IMG/VR virus record: IMGVR_UViG_3300035698_007270
Span: 1 to 46,581 of that record
DNA length: 46,581 bases
DNA from: a virus
Direction: 5' to 3' (one strand)
Shown here one piece after another: positions 39,405-46,581 of this stretch; position 1 is the first letter of the stretch; every line of letters begins with the position of its first letter. A program made the translations under genes and the position numbers. The notes beneath the pieces are model-generated. The model was not told where the DNA came from, made no database searches, and saw only the letters and a list, made by a program, of their open reading frames with translations.

Positions 39405-39922
39405 CACATCATCCCCTTCGCACCGTGTCGCCGCATTGATTGCCCACCGCCCAGCTCGAATCCTGCCGCACAGACCTTGCTCACAGCCGTTAAATGATCA
39501 TTGCAATAAAACATATTGACCTTTAGAATATCGTTGCATACCCGACCATCCTCGAACTCATAAATACACCGCCTAGCCTGTTTCCTTATCGGCGTTGGGC
39601 CTTCCTTCGCCACGGCGTTTCTTGTGCTGGCCCCCACGATCCTTATTCTTTGATACGTCTTGCCGTACTTTTTATTCCTGGCTTCTTTGCACTCAGGCCG
39701 TTTGCATATCTTGTGATTCAGGTGTAAATGAGAAATATCTACGCCGCATTCTTCGCAGAACCGAGTTCCCAATTCGGGAATCTGCTGTGATTTCTTCTTG
39801 GCGCGGAATCTTTGCAGATCCTCAGTTCTTAATTTGCGCTGGCATGATTTCTTTTCGCAAATCTTCGCGTTCAGCCTTCTGTGGCCGATATTGGTTTCGC
39901 AGATTAGGCATGTTCTTTTCAT
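39404..39922 (-). CDS. Multi-Cys zinc-finger protein, 172 aa
   Basis: I start at 39922 (GGAGGCGAG site, ATGA overlap), not 39952. Contains CLICETNIGHRRLNAKIC, CEKKSCQRKL, CEECGVDISHLHLNHKIC and C-terminal CIYEFEDGRVCNDI and MFYCNDH, several CxxC sets with basic helical linkers. Looks like a DNA/RNA-binding protein. Follows the RuvC-like gene. Confidence 0.55.
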   Translation of the reverse strand: MKRTCLICETNIGHRRLNAKICEKKSCQRKLRTEDLQRFRAKKKSQQIPELGTRFCEECGVDISHLHLNHKICKRPECKEARNKKYGKTYQRIRIVGASTRNAVAKEGPTPIRKQARRCIYEFEDGRVCNDILKVNMFYCNDHLTAVSKVCAAGFELGGGQSMRRHGAKGMM

Positions 39923-40401
39923 CTCGCCTCCATCCGGTTCTTGACCGCCCATTTTGCTATCAGGTAAGAATCCGCTTCATTATCCTCATCCCCCACGTAT
40001 CCCAACCGATTTGCCGCCGCAATCATTTCATCTTTCGACCCCGACCGTTTGCCAAGAGCAAATTGTTTCAGGTCATTAGGCTCAATCATTACGACCTCGA
40101 CACCGTTAATTGCGCCGAACAGCTCAATAACTGCCCTGTACTTATGGCTTGCCTCAATAGCTGACCTTCCCCGCATAAAGCCCAGCGCCCCTTCGCATAC
40201 GATTAGACCAACATCTTCACGGGTGAAAACCGTTCCCAGCTCACGCCATAAGTGCATCAGCCTAAAATATTTGGGTTCACCAGGCCGCTTTTTCGTTTTA
40301 GTTTTTGCCGCCACATTCCACAACCCAGTCACGAACTCAGTGCCATTCGTTATCGTGCAACCGGCCTTGGTGCCTGGGTCAATGCACACTATCGTTTTCA
40401 T
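39919..40401 (-). CDS. RuvC-like Holliday junction resolvase, 160 aa
   Basis: Starts at 40401 (GGAGGAG site, ATGA overlap). MKTIVCIDPGTKAGC has the first catalytic Asp, LIVCEGALGF the Glu, and EADSYLIAKWA the final Asp, the triad of the RuvC/RNase H-like resolvases. Length is a little short but normal for phage forms. It would clear branched DNA for packaging after recombination by the ERF protein. Confidence 0.75.
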   Translation of the reverse strand: MKTIVCIDPGTKAGCTITNGTEFVTGLWNVAAKTKTKKRPGEPKYFRLMHLWRELGTVFTREDVGLIVCEGALGFMRGRSAIEASHKYRAVIELFGAINGVEVVMIEPNDLKQFALGKRSGSKDEMIAAANRLGYVGDEDNEADSYLIAKWAVKNRMEAR

Positions 40402-40619
40402 TTCTCCTCCTTGACCTTCGGTTGCCTCTTCTGCTTCAACCCCTCCCAAATCGCCTGTGCTAACTTAGCCCCCTCTTTCCTGCCACAAGCCCAGCACCAA
40501 TCTTTCTCTGAATCAAGCGTAATGCTGACCGCCCCATGAGGGGCTTCATGGTCGAACTTGATATGGTTAATCCCGCCCTCAATTATGTCTTTGCACCTGT
40601 CACAAATAACTGCGTTCAT
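40398..40619 (-). CDS. Small zinc-knuckle protein, 73 aa
   Basis: MNAVICDRCKDIIEGGINHIKFDHEAPHGAVSITLDSEKDWCWACGRKEG: CDRC and CWAC with His between form a likely zinc site. AGGGAGAATGAG ribosome binding site. Overlaps the resolvase start. Function unknown. Confidence 0.55.
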   Translation of the reverse strand: MNAVICDRCKDIIEGGINHIKFDHEAPHGAVSITLDSEKDWCWACGRKEGAKLAQAIWEGLKQKRQPKVKEEK

Positions 40620-40634
40620 CTCATTCTCCCTTGG

Positions 40635-40889
40635 TTATATATCCCCGTGTTGACACTCGAAATCTATATTTGCGAACATCCCATTCCCGCAATAGTGGTC
40701 CTGCGCCTTGAAATCGTTACGCTTGATATCCACCAACTTCCCGTTGCCCTCTGGCTTTTCAGACCAATAGAACGCCTCGCAGAAGCAAACGCAATCCTTA
40801 CGGCAAATGTCCTTGATGAGTGGACAGAACCAATTCGGGTGCTGCTTATTAAGCTCTTTCACTTCCGCTTCCGCTTCGGTCTTGGTCAT
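40635..40889 (-). CDS. Cys-rich small protein, 84 aa
   Basis: Start at 40889 (GGGGACAAC). MTKTEAEAEVKELNKQHPNWFCPLIKDICRKDCVCFCEAFYWSEKPEGNGKLVDIKRNDFKAQDHYCGNGMFANIDFECQHGDI. Cys residues (FCPLIKDICRKDCVCFC) suggest metal binding. Earlier in-frame TTG at 40946 is weaker. Function unknown. Confidence 0.5.
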   Translation of the reverse strand: MTKTEAEAEVKELNKQHPNWFCPLIKDICRKDCVCFCEAFYWSEKPEGNGKLVDIKRNDFKAQDHYCGNGMFANIDFECQHGDI

Positions 40890-41049
40890 GTTGTCCCCAT
40901 TGTCTTGGACATAATTGTCAATATGACCCCGAGAAGCCAAATCCAATATAAGGCTACGGGGTTGATGTAATCAAAAAGCCAAGTGGAAGTCCTTATGAGC
41001 ATATATCAGGGGAGAGTTGTTTAGGTGTCTCGAACACCTGCCACCGGTT

Positions 41050-41226
41050 CTATATCCAGCTAATTGTTGTGCTGGCTCGACCGAAAGAGCATCCACCGTT
41101 TCCGGTTTGTCTGTTATCACCTGTTTGTTTTAAGTGTAACTTCAGGCGTATAAAATCCACTTTGGCTTCGTATCCCTGTTTATCTCCGGCTGGCTTGGCG
41201 TCCAACCATTCGTGGGGTCGGGTCAT
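41050..41226 (-). CDS. Small hypothetical protein, 58 aa
   Basis: Starts at 41226 in an ATGA overlap with the next upstream small frame (stop at 41223). MTRPHEWLDAKPAGDKQGYEAKVDFIRLKLHLKQTGDNRQTGNGGCSFGRASTTISWI. Its reading frame from 41271 would begin in a possible terminator, so the later start is used. Function unknown. Confidence 0.4.
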   Translation of the reverse strand: MTRPHEWLDAKPAGDKQGYEAKVDFIRLKLHLKQTGDNRQTGNGGCSFGRASTTISWI

Positions 41227-41387
41227 ACCCTGCGCACAAAGAAAAAGGGCCGCATCCCAATGAAGGAACACGACCCTTGATGATCTGAGTTGTCGCGGTA
41301 AAGGTAGCTGATAGGGCGACCTGAACTCTGGGGTGTCACCACTCCCAGCAACTCAAGAACGTATTTTCTGTTTTTATAGATACTCAT
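41223..41387 (-). CDS. Possible small protein, 54 aa
   Basis: MSIYKNRKYVLELLGVVTPQSSGRPISYLYRDNSDHQGSCSFIGMRPFFFVRRV. Coupled to the following small frame by ATGA. The GAGG site is 11 bases away. It would read through a terminator-like hairpin at 41238-41278, so either the ORF or the terminator is unreal. Confidence 0.35.
   Translation of the reverse strand: MSIYKNRKYVLELLGVVTPQSSGRPISYLYRDNSDHQGSCSFIGMRPFFFVRRV
41238..41278 (-). terminator. Terminator-like hairpin
   Basis: AAGGGTCGTG pairs with TGCGGCCCTT, followed by TTTTTC. If real it ends transcription from the gene at 42005 or a short RNA from the TTGACA boxes at 41463 and 41495. It conflicts with the small ORF across it. Confidence 0.4.
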
Positions 41388-41525
41388 CTTTCAAATCGTC
41401 CTCATCTATCATTAATCTTTACCGTGAGATTCATACTTACCATTTTTCTTTGTGGTTTGTCAAGGACTATTTGGTTTTCCCCGCATTTTTGTCAAGGTGA
41501 CATATTTGTATGGCTGTTTTGGGTG

Positions 41526-42005
41526 TCATATCTCCACCTCAATATCGAACTCCGCCGAGCATTCTTTACATTGGACCTTCAGCCGCTTGACCTTCGGCAC
41601 CTTCTCTTTGGCCGGTCCACGTATCTCTTCCCGTAGCTGCTGGACGGTGAGCGCACCCTCAGCCGCTATCTCAAGCCATTCACGCTGCTGATCTGGATCG
41701 AACCTTGCCACCTCAGCGTGGATACTGAAAGACAGCGTAGGCCAGCGGTCGTCTTTCGATATGCGGGCACAGACCCATTTGAAGTTCATCATTGTCTTTG
41801 GCTCATGGCCCGTCCCGATATCGGGCAGCATTTGTGCCCAGGTGCCAGGAAACAGGTCTTCAATGTAATTCAACCAATCTCCGATCCAAAACCCAACATT
41901 CTGCCCCATCGCAAACAGACTATTTGACACCACAACTGCCTGATCCCATGAAGGAACAACGGCCACATCGAGTCTACATTCTTCGTGCTTGACTATTTCT
42001 CCCAT
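41526..42005 (-). CDS. Phage/plasmid family protein of unknown function, 159 aa
   Basis: Start at 42005. WIGDWLNYIEDLFPGTWAQ, then NFKWVCARISKDDRWPTLSFSIHAEVARF and LTVQQLREEIR match a conserved pattern of uncharacterized phage and plasmid proteins (WxIGDWLxxxE, R..LSxxxHxxVA, LSVxxLR). A C-terminal VQCKECSAEFDIEV adds a CxxC. Stop lies 4 bases into the operon spacing. Biochemical role not known. Confidence 0.5.
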   Translation of the reverse strand: MGEIVKHEECRLDVAVVPSWDQAVVVSNSLFAMGQNVGFWIGDWLNYIEDLFPGTWAQMLPDIGTGHEPKTMMNFKWVCARISKDDRWPTLSFSIHAEVARFDPDQQREWLEIAAEGALTVQQLREEIRGPAKEKVPKVKRLKVQCKECSAEFDIEVEI

Positions 42006-42298
42006 ATTCTTATCCACTCCCCCATGTACTTGATCACGACCATTAATAATTCTTCCCTGCCTATGTTCATTTTACGAAACCTGGACCCATAGTCATGAAT
42101 GGCGGTGTGACATTCACGGCAGACAGGGATACTCAGATAGTCACTTGGGACCAGACCACCGCAGTCCTCGGCAAACCTGACATGATGAGGATCACCAGGC
42201 CCCGCCTTCCCACACGCGAAACAGTCCTTGCCCCTGATCATGTCCTTGTACTTCTCGCTTCTCCACCGCTTTTCTACTGGGTCTGCGTAGATCACCAT
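41993..42298 (-). CDS. HNH/DUF968-like nuclease, 101 aa
   Basis: I start at 42298 (GGGGAGACG site), not 42484. CFACGKAGPGDPHHVRFAEDCGGLVPSDYLSIPVCRECHTAIHDYGSRF has C-x2-C, DPHH, C-x2-CH and H, the HNH-type fold of phage recombination-associated nucleases (DUF968/NinG-like). It sits within the replication and recombination block. Confidence 0.7.
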   Translation of the reverse strand: MVIYADPVEKRWRSEKYKDMIRGKDCFACGKAGPGDPHHVRFAEDCGGLVPSDYLSIPVCRECHTAIHDYGSRFRKMNIGREELLMVVIKYMGEWIRIWEK

Positions 42299-42311
42299 CG
42301 TCTCCCCTTTG

Positions 42312-42638
42312 TTAATCCGTATAAATGTTCCCTGTAATTTCAGCGTATCCAACGTCACCCTCTCCAAGACAGGGCCAATAGTGAGGCTCACATACCAAAG
42401 AAAAACATCCTTCAAGGAAAACAACTTCGGCTGGGTCGTACTCGATACCACCGATAATCGCATGAGAAATAATATCGCCTTCATAAATCTCAGTACCGTT
42501 TTTGTCTTTCAACCCTGTAAATGGGAGTATAATGGCCTCACTGGTTAAATTCGATATCCATGCCGGTGCGTCTGCCAATAACAAACCTTGAGGGCCGCAC
42601 ATACAACCCATATCCCACGCTTTTATTTTCAGCTCCAT
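42312..42638 (-). CDS. YopX-like protein, 108 aa
   Basis: Start at 42638 (GGGGAGGAA). MELKIKAWDMG, then AIILPFTGLKDKNGTEIYEGDIISH and a final AEITGNIYTD match the YopX family found in many phages (L.FTGLKD.NG.EIYEGDI). Function unknown. Confidence 0.65.
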   Translation of the reverse strand: MELKIKAWDMGCMCGPQGLLLADAPAWISNLTSEAIILPFTGLKDKNGTEIYEGDIISHAIIGGIEYDPAEVVFLEGCFSLVCEPHYWPCLGEGDVGYAEITGNIYTD

Positions 42639-42802
42639 TTCCTCCCCTTTCTCGCGTACTCTTCCTGTATCTCCACCCCAGCGCATTTCTTTGGACACCG
42701 CCCCGTTTCCCGGAACCACTCACAATTCGCCACCGGGATCTTCCGAGGCTCCCCGGCCATCGCACACCAGACAGCCGGAGCGCCGTAGCGGTCCTTGATC
42801 AT
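42629..42802 (-). CDS. Small Cys-rich protein, 57 aa
   Basis: Coupled by TGATG to the gene before it. MIKDRYGAPAVWCAMAGEPRKIPVANCEWFRETGRCPKKCAGVEIQEEYARKGRKWS, with Cys at 13, 27, 36 and 40. Too short for automatic calls. Overlaps the YopX-like start by 10 bases. Confidence 0.45.
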   Translation of the reverse strand: MIKDRYGAPAVWCAMAGEPRKIPVANCEWFRETGRCPKKCAGVEIQEEYARKGRKWS

Positions 42803-43107
42803 CAGAAGGGAATATCTTCATTTGATCCATCAGGGGCCGGGTCGCCGGGATCTGTTGCACCAAGCTTTTGTAGGAAAAACCGAAGTATCTCCACCGCCTC
42901 TTCTTTGGTCCCCAACTTAATTTTCCATGGGAGGCTCTTTTCAAGAGGTTGTTTACTGCCGTCTTTCTTCTGCGGAAACATCCACTCCATGTAAACCGTG
43001 TCTTCCTTCTGCTTCGCCGCGACCAGTGATAGCTCCCCGTTGTACTCATTGAGCATTACACCGTCCCCGTACTGACTGTCTTTGTATCCGTAAAATTCGT
43101 CTGCCAT
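42802..43107 (-). CDS. SSB-like protein with acidic tip, 101 aa
   Basis: Ends in NEDIPF, the C-terminal tip of single-stranded DNA-binding proteins that bind partners. The body (MLNEYNGELSLVAAKQKEDTVYMEWMFPQ and SLPWKIKLGTKEEAVEILRFFLQKL) looks like a small ssDNA-binding fold. Directly after the DnaB gene, so replication is its likely role. Confidence 0.55.
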   Translation of the reverse strand: MADEFYGYKDSQYGDGVMLNEYNGELSLVAAKQKEDTVYMEWMFPQKKDGSKQPLEKSLPWKIKLGTKEEAVEILRFFLQKLGATDPGDPAPDGSNEDIPF

Positions 43108-44414
43108 TAAAATTCCTCCCGCATTGCTGCATTCTTAAAAGTTTGCGTTGGCCCGTTAAAGACAAGGTTTATCTTGCCTGTTCGGGTGTTCCTGCCTTTA
43201 GCCAAGTAAAAGTGAGCCTCATGCGTGTTCGCTGATTTGTCATACATCCACGGTCGATACAAGAACCCAACAAAGTCAGCGTCCTGCTCAATGGCTCCAG
43301 ATTCTCTCAGATCGGATAATATTGGGAGTGGCGGTTTCCTGTCGTCAACTTTCCGGTTAAGTTGAGCCAGACAGATAACGGGTATGTCAAGATCCCGCGC
43401 AAGCCCTTTCAACTCTCTGCTTATCGCTGAGACTTCCTGCTCCCTGGACGATCCTCTTTTGTCCGACCGGATAAGCTGGAGATAATCAATCACAACCAGT
43501 CCAATGTTTTTCCTCATTTTGTACGTTTCGGAGATTGAGCATATTTTCCCGATTGATGTCTTTCCCGAATCGTTGTAATAAATCGGCATTTTGGAAAGCC
43601 TGTCCGCCGCGCGAATGACCGGCCCCCATTCTTCCGGACCCAAGTCGCCACCCCTGATTCTATCGAGAGACAACCCCGATACCCCGGAAAGTTGCCGCTT
43701 AATAAGCTGTTCTTTGCTCATTTCCAGTGAGAAATATAAAGTGGGTGCTTTTGCATTCTCGGCGCAGTCTTTAGCAAAAACCGATTTCCCCATTGCGGGG
43801 CGTCCGGCGATAATGATTAAATCACCGCCTTGCCAGCCGGACGTAACTTTGTCTATTTCGTCAAATCCACTTGGGACCCCGAACGATACGCCCCTTTCCA
43901 TATCCTTGATAACGTCAGGTAAGGACTCTCTCAGGGAAACAGTGGCTTCAGATTCTTTCGACGTGTCGATACTTGATATCCCTGATTTGATTTCAGATAA
44001 GATTTCTTCCGTTGGGACGTGGCCGAACAGTTTTTCGGTTGTTTGATAGTTCAGGTCAATCAGTTTCCGGCGTGTGGCCGTATCGTTGATTTGCCGGACG
44101 TGATATTTCCAATCAGCGGTTGTGGCACATTCCTGGATAATCTTGGATATGTACGCTTCACCGCCCGTGGTCTCAAGTTTATCTGATCTTTTAAGCTCAG
44201 TTAGGACCGTCCCCGGCTCTACGGTATCCCCGGCCTTGTGAATCTTGATCATGGTCGTGTAGATATCTGCGTTGGCTGTCCGGTACAGGTCAGTGGGGGA
44301 TAGATCTGTCTGGATCATTGGGAGCAGGTCGGGTTTCAGGAATATCGCGCCGAGAATGGCTTGCTCGGATAGGGTGTTCTGCGGTGGGGCTTTTAGATCC
44401 ATTGGATTTTTCAT
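43107..44414 (-). CDS. dnaB: DnaB-type replicative helicase, 435 aa
   Basis: An N-terminal DnaB helical domain (residues 10-60), then Walker A GRPAMGKS (204-211) and VVIDYLQLIR later in the RecA-like core, followed by the REQEVSAISRELKGLARDLDIPVICLAQLNRKVDDR region typical of DnaB. It lacks extra domains. The downstream SSB-like gene and the upstream winged-helix protein complete a small replisome. Confidence 0.85.
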   Translation of the reverse strand: MKNPMDLKAPPQNTLSEQAILGAIFLKPDLLPMIQTDLSPTDLYRTANADIYTTMIKIHKAGDTVEPGTVLTELKRSDKLETTGGEAYISKIIQECATTADWKYHVRQINDTATRRKLIDLNYQTTEKLFGHVPTEEILSEIKSGISSIDTSKESEATVSLRESLPDVIKDMERGVSFGVPSGFDEIDKVTSGWQGGDLIIIAGRPAMGKSVFAKDCAENAKAPTLYFSLEMSKEQLIKRQLSGVSGLSLDRIRGGDLGPEEWGPVIRAADRLSKMPIYYNDSGKTSIGKICSISETYKMRKNIGLVVIDYLQLIRSDKRGSSREQEVSAISRELKGLARDLDIPVICLAQLNRKVDDRKPPLPILSDLRESGAIEQDADFVGFLYRPWMYDKSANTHEAHFYLAKGRNTRTGKINLVFNGPTQTFKNAAMREEF

Positions 44415-45199
44415 TAGTTTAAGTCCTCATACAAGTTGCTTGCCATGGTTCCAGTGATGCCCCTATTCTTACCTTTATCGTGATTTCTTTTGAGCCAAGA
44501 TGAAATATGCTGCATAGCCCCGTTCCGTGTTTTTCTTCGGCCTTTGTTGCTAATGTTCCAAATACGGATGTCTCTCAGTGTTTGATTCACATCTTGGTCC
44601 GGATAGGCATCTTGGAATTCTTGGAGGATGGGTTCTGTGATATTGAAGTCTGAATTATCTTTGAGAGGAATGCTTATGATCACTGGTTCATGGACAGCGG
44701 GAGCGTCCTGAACTATAGGTTCTTTAGATACAGATACAGATACAGTTACAGTTACAGGTTTAGCAAACCCTTTACCTAACGGTTCATATAATAATCGGCC
44801 TAATGATTGCACAAATAATTTAACGTCCTCAAATAACTCAGAATATGGTAGACCCTCGATTCTCTTGACAGCGGCCTTGACTTGATTGGGATTTATGAGA
44901 GGGTTGTGCTCAAGGAAGTTGGTGATCCACAAAACCTTTGTTTTTACATCATATTTCACTAACCCTAGCTGCCCATTTGTCGTTTTTTGGGACAAAAGCT
45001 CATTAAACGCCTTTGTGAATCTCTGATTTGACCACCCCAAATCCTCTTGAACGTAACCGGACTTTAACACGAAAAGACCCACCATGTTCCCGTGTGGACA
45101 AGTCAACAAATACAACCAAAGATATCTTGCATCTTCGGATAAGGATAAGAATGTCTGGCTATTCCATATCCTCTTTTGGACCTTTGCGTATTCGGACAT
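44414..45199 (-). CDS. Winged-helix replication protein (DnaT/loader-like), 261 aa
   Basis: MSEYAKVQKRIWNSQTFLSLSEDARYLWLYLLTCPHGNMVGLFVLKSGYVQEDLGWSNQRFTKAFNELL is the winged-helix N-terminal pattern of phage replisome organizer or DnaT-like proteins. A variable linker and a C-terminal AYPDQDVNQTLRDIRIWNISNKGRRKTR region follow. It overlaps the helicase by one base. It probably recruits or loads DnaB at the origin. Confidence 0.65.
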   Translation of the reverse strand: MSEYAKVQKRIWNSQTFLSLSEDARYLWLYLLTCPHGNMVGLFVLKSGYVQEDLGWSNQRFTKAFNELLSQKTTNGQLGLVKYDVKTKVLWITNFLEHNPLINPNQVKAAVKRIEGLPYSELFEDVKLFVQSLGRLLYEPLGKGFAKPVTVTVSVSVSKEPIVQDAPAVHEPVIISIPLKDNSDFNITEPILQEFQDAYPDQDVNQTLRDIRIWNISNKGRRKTRNGAMQHISSWLKRNHDKGKNRGITGTMASNLYEDLN

Positions 45200-45207
45200 T
45201 TCCGCCC

Positions 45208-45765
45208 TTACTCTACTATTGGATGTTGGTACATGAGATAATCAAGTATTTCATCCGCTACTTTGAACGGGGCATCCGTAATTTCTTTTCCTGTGTAATG
45301 GAACACCTCGTATCCGCTCGATTGTAGGAACCGATCTCGTTTTTTTTCATACCGACGTTCTTTTTCTGTGCGTTCATGCCAATCGTGTCCATCACATTCT
45401 ATAATGATAGTTTTTCCGCCGTTTAATATTTTATCATCCCCCGGCCTTCCGTTTTTGTTTGGCCATGCACAGCAATGGTATGAAACAGCGAAATCAACCC
45501 GAAACTTACCTACCTTGTGCTGTGGGTCTACGTTTAACCCTTCGCTGCACTCAAATCTCCAGGAACGGTTTGAACGTCCCCATATTTGCGGTTCTCCATC
45601 TGAAAGGTTCCTTTCAATCCTCGTTGTTACCAAAGCCGAGTAAAGCATCCTCTCAATAGGTGATTCCATAGGGGGATTCCCGCTTTCTTCCCAATCGTCA
45701 AGCTGTTCTTCTAGGTGGATAGACGCCCTCTTGAGACATTCCTCTCTCATTTCTTCTTCTTTCAT
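45208..45765 (-). CDS. DUF559/Vsr-like PD-(D/E)xK nuclease, 185 aa
   Basis: PIERMLYSAL in the middle, then FRVDFAVSY, TIIIECDGHDWHERTEKERRYEKKRDRFL and GYEVFHYTGKEI: the nuclease core of the DUF559/Vsr superfamily (D in VDF, E-x-D in ECDG). It likely cuts DNA during recombination or host takeover. Confidence 0.7.
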   Translation of the reverse strand: MKEEEMREECLKRASIHLEEQLDDWEESGNPPMESPIERMLYSALVTTRIERNLSDGEPQIWGRSNRSWRFECSEGLNVDPQHKVGKFRVDFAVSYHCCAWPNKNGRPGDDKILNGGKTIIIECDGHDWHERTEKERRYEKKRDRFLQSSGYEVFHYTGKEITDAPFKVADEILDYLMYQHPIVE

Positions 45766-45929
45766 CCCGCCGCCTCCATCGCCTTTGCTTCGGCCACCTG
45801 CCCCATGAGTAGATCAACCGCCTTAACCTGGTCCACCTGGCCCATGAGTTCCCGGTCCCGCGACCGGTATTCAGACAGCGTCAATCCGAGATGAAACGCT
45901 TTCATTTCTTCAACTTCGTAATCATTCAT
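45762..45929 (-). CDS. Small helical protein, 55 aa
   Basis: MNDYEVEEMKAFHLGLTLSEYRSRDRELMGQVDQVKAVDLLMGQVAEAKAMEAAG. Overlaps the ERF gene by 8 bases and the next gene by 4 (ATGA). Two related LMGQV units. All-helical, function unknown. Below the length of usual ORF calls. Confidence 0.55.
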   Translation of the reverse strand: MNDYEVEEMKAFHLGLTLSEYRSRDRELMGQVDQVKAVDLLMGQVAEAKAMEAAG

Positions 45930-46581
45930 CCGGCACCGCCTTTTTCTTCAGCTCATTCAGTCGGTCTTCAATCTTCCCGTACAGCTCCAGTGCCTTCTCC
46001 CTGCCCTGGCCTTTCATCTCGTTGGAATGGGTTACCCCGTATGTCCCCAGCGCCTCGTAGTATTTATCATCGCCCCCGGTCATCTCCTTTAGCTCCGGTT
46101 TCAGTTTGGCCATAGCGTTAATGAAATTCTTGACCCAAACTTCAGGGTTGGGGGCGGGGCCTTTTTTCGTTTCCACATTTGCCAGTTTGCTTTTCGTTGG
46201 TTTCTCTGCCCCTGTAACGGCGTCAAGCGGGTCTGCCTCGCTGATTTCCAAAGCACAGAGATACAGGTAACGTCTCTGGTACGACTCAACAGCACCTATA
46301 TTCTGCACCTCATGACAAGCCTTCAATTTTGCCGAACCTAGTGGGGACGTGAAATCTACTTGCGTCTTGTCTTCCGTGTCGTGGATTCTCAGGTTCGCGA
46401 AATCGTTAGTGAATGTGACAACCCCGCATAGCCCAGCTTCAAGGAATAACTCGTTGATCGTTGGCAGGAAATCTCCCATTTCGTAATAGGCGTATTCTGA
46501 GTATTTGTTCCAACCGGACTTTTTCAGATTTTTGTTCTGTAACTCAACCCTTGCCTTTTGCAACTTTTGATACACAGACAT
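45922..46581 (-). CDS. ERF-family single-strand annealing recombinase, 219 aa
   Basis: MSVYQKLQKARVELQNKNLKKSGWNKYSEYAYYEMGDFLPTINELFLEAGL and FTSPLGSAKLKACHEVQNIGAVESYQRRYLYLCALEI match the ERF annealing core (start helix, YxYxxxxD, and the ESYxRRYxLxxAL motif). The end is a charged tail with VPDE. Its ATG coincides with the window end, so an upstream start cannot be excluded. It feeds recombination with the RuvC-like gene. Confidence 0.8.
   Translation of the reverse strand: MSVYQKLQKARVELQNKNLKKSGWNKYSEYAYYEMGDFLPTINELFLEAGLCGVVTFTNDFANLRIHDTEDKTQVDFTSPLGSAKLKACHEVQNIGAVESYQRRYLYLCALEISEADPLDAVTGAEKPTKSKLANVETKKGPAPNPEVWVKNFINAMAKLKPELKEMTGGDDKYYEALGTYGVTHSNEMKGQGREKALELYGKIEDRLNELKKKAVPDE

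Noticed and set aside
41020-41110. T-arm-like hairpin (AGGTG with CACCT around TTCGAGA) and D-arm-like stem nearby on the minus strand
   Set aside because: No acceptor stem can be formed, and the anticodon stem would need a ten-base loop. Probably chance hairpins in a short intergenic stretch.
42538-42765. 75-residue minus-strand ORF overlapping the YopX-like gene
   Set aside because: Competes with the TGATG-coupled small gene and the YopX-like gene, which have proper start signals and recognisable sequence.
1-46581. CRISPR array, integrase, or tRNA gene cluster
   Set aside because: No regularly spaced direct repeats, no tyrosine or serine recombinase motifs and no complete tRNA cloverleaf were seen by eye.

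Overview
The window reads as about 46.6 kb of a tailed double-stranded DNA phage or prophage. It carries a terminase pair, portal, GroES-like co-chaperonin, scaffold, major capsid protein, tail and appendage genes, and a replication and recombination block (ERF annealing protein, DnaB helicase, RuvC-like resolvase). There is no tail-tube/sheath set and no tape-measure-like gene, and the distal genes look like head-tail adaptor, nozzle and ejection proteins, so a short-tailed (podovirus-like) virion is the best guess. Sec signal peptides with AxA cleavage sites and a lipobox suggest a bacterial, probably Gram-negative, host. I cannot name it. No integrase, tRNA set, lysozyme or clear holin is visible; these may lie outside the window or not exist.

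Layout. Nearly everything is on the minus strand and is read from right to left. (1) 46581-39183: early/replication block, mostly linked by 1-4 base start/stop overlaps: ERF, small ORF, DUF559-type nuclease, winged-helix replication protein, DnaB, an SSB-tipped protein, YopX-like, HNH, RuvC-like and several Cys-rich small proteins. (2) 36227-38550: the only plus-strand operon, bounded by a TTGACA/TAACTT promoter and a strong terminator, with two ribbon-helix-helix proteins, a J-domain protein and a zinc-finger protein. (3) 35992-36020: a good minus-strand promoter that starts the packaging and virion genes. (4) 35893-30925: small terminase, a cluster of tiny accessory genes with duplicated leader sequences, and a large terminase interrupted by an intein. 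(5) 28531-21982: portal, co-chaperonin, scaffold, decoration-like protein and major capsid protein. (6) 21827-3153: a homing-type endonuclease, then tail/appendage genes, ending in (7) a giant polyvalent protein that runs off the left edge.

The most striking content is a set of intervening elements in the most conserved virion genes. The capsid gene is split by a 272-nt group I intron (22833-23104) whose P1, P3, P7, P7.1, P7.2, P8 and P9 helices can be drawn; removing it restores a plausible 301-residue capsid protein. The large terminase carries a 324-residue LAGLIDADG intein (29315-30286). An endonuclease VII-type gene with six zinc-knuckle repeats sits directly downstream of the capsid gene under its own promoter.

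Other unusual features are three adjacent tail genes whose products begin with Sec signal peptides, paired promoter-hairpin-terminator leaders at 25.3 kb and 31.9 kb, an oriented ACGAGCGA repeat cluster, a dispersed 12-bp palindrome CCCGAYRTCGGG, and an in-frame stop codon that appears to truncate a virion-module gene. All functional assignments are read from sequence motifs by eye; no database search was run.
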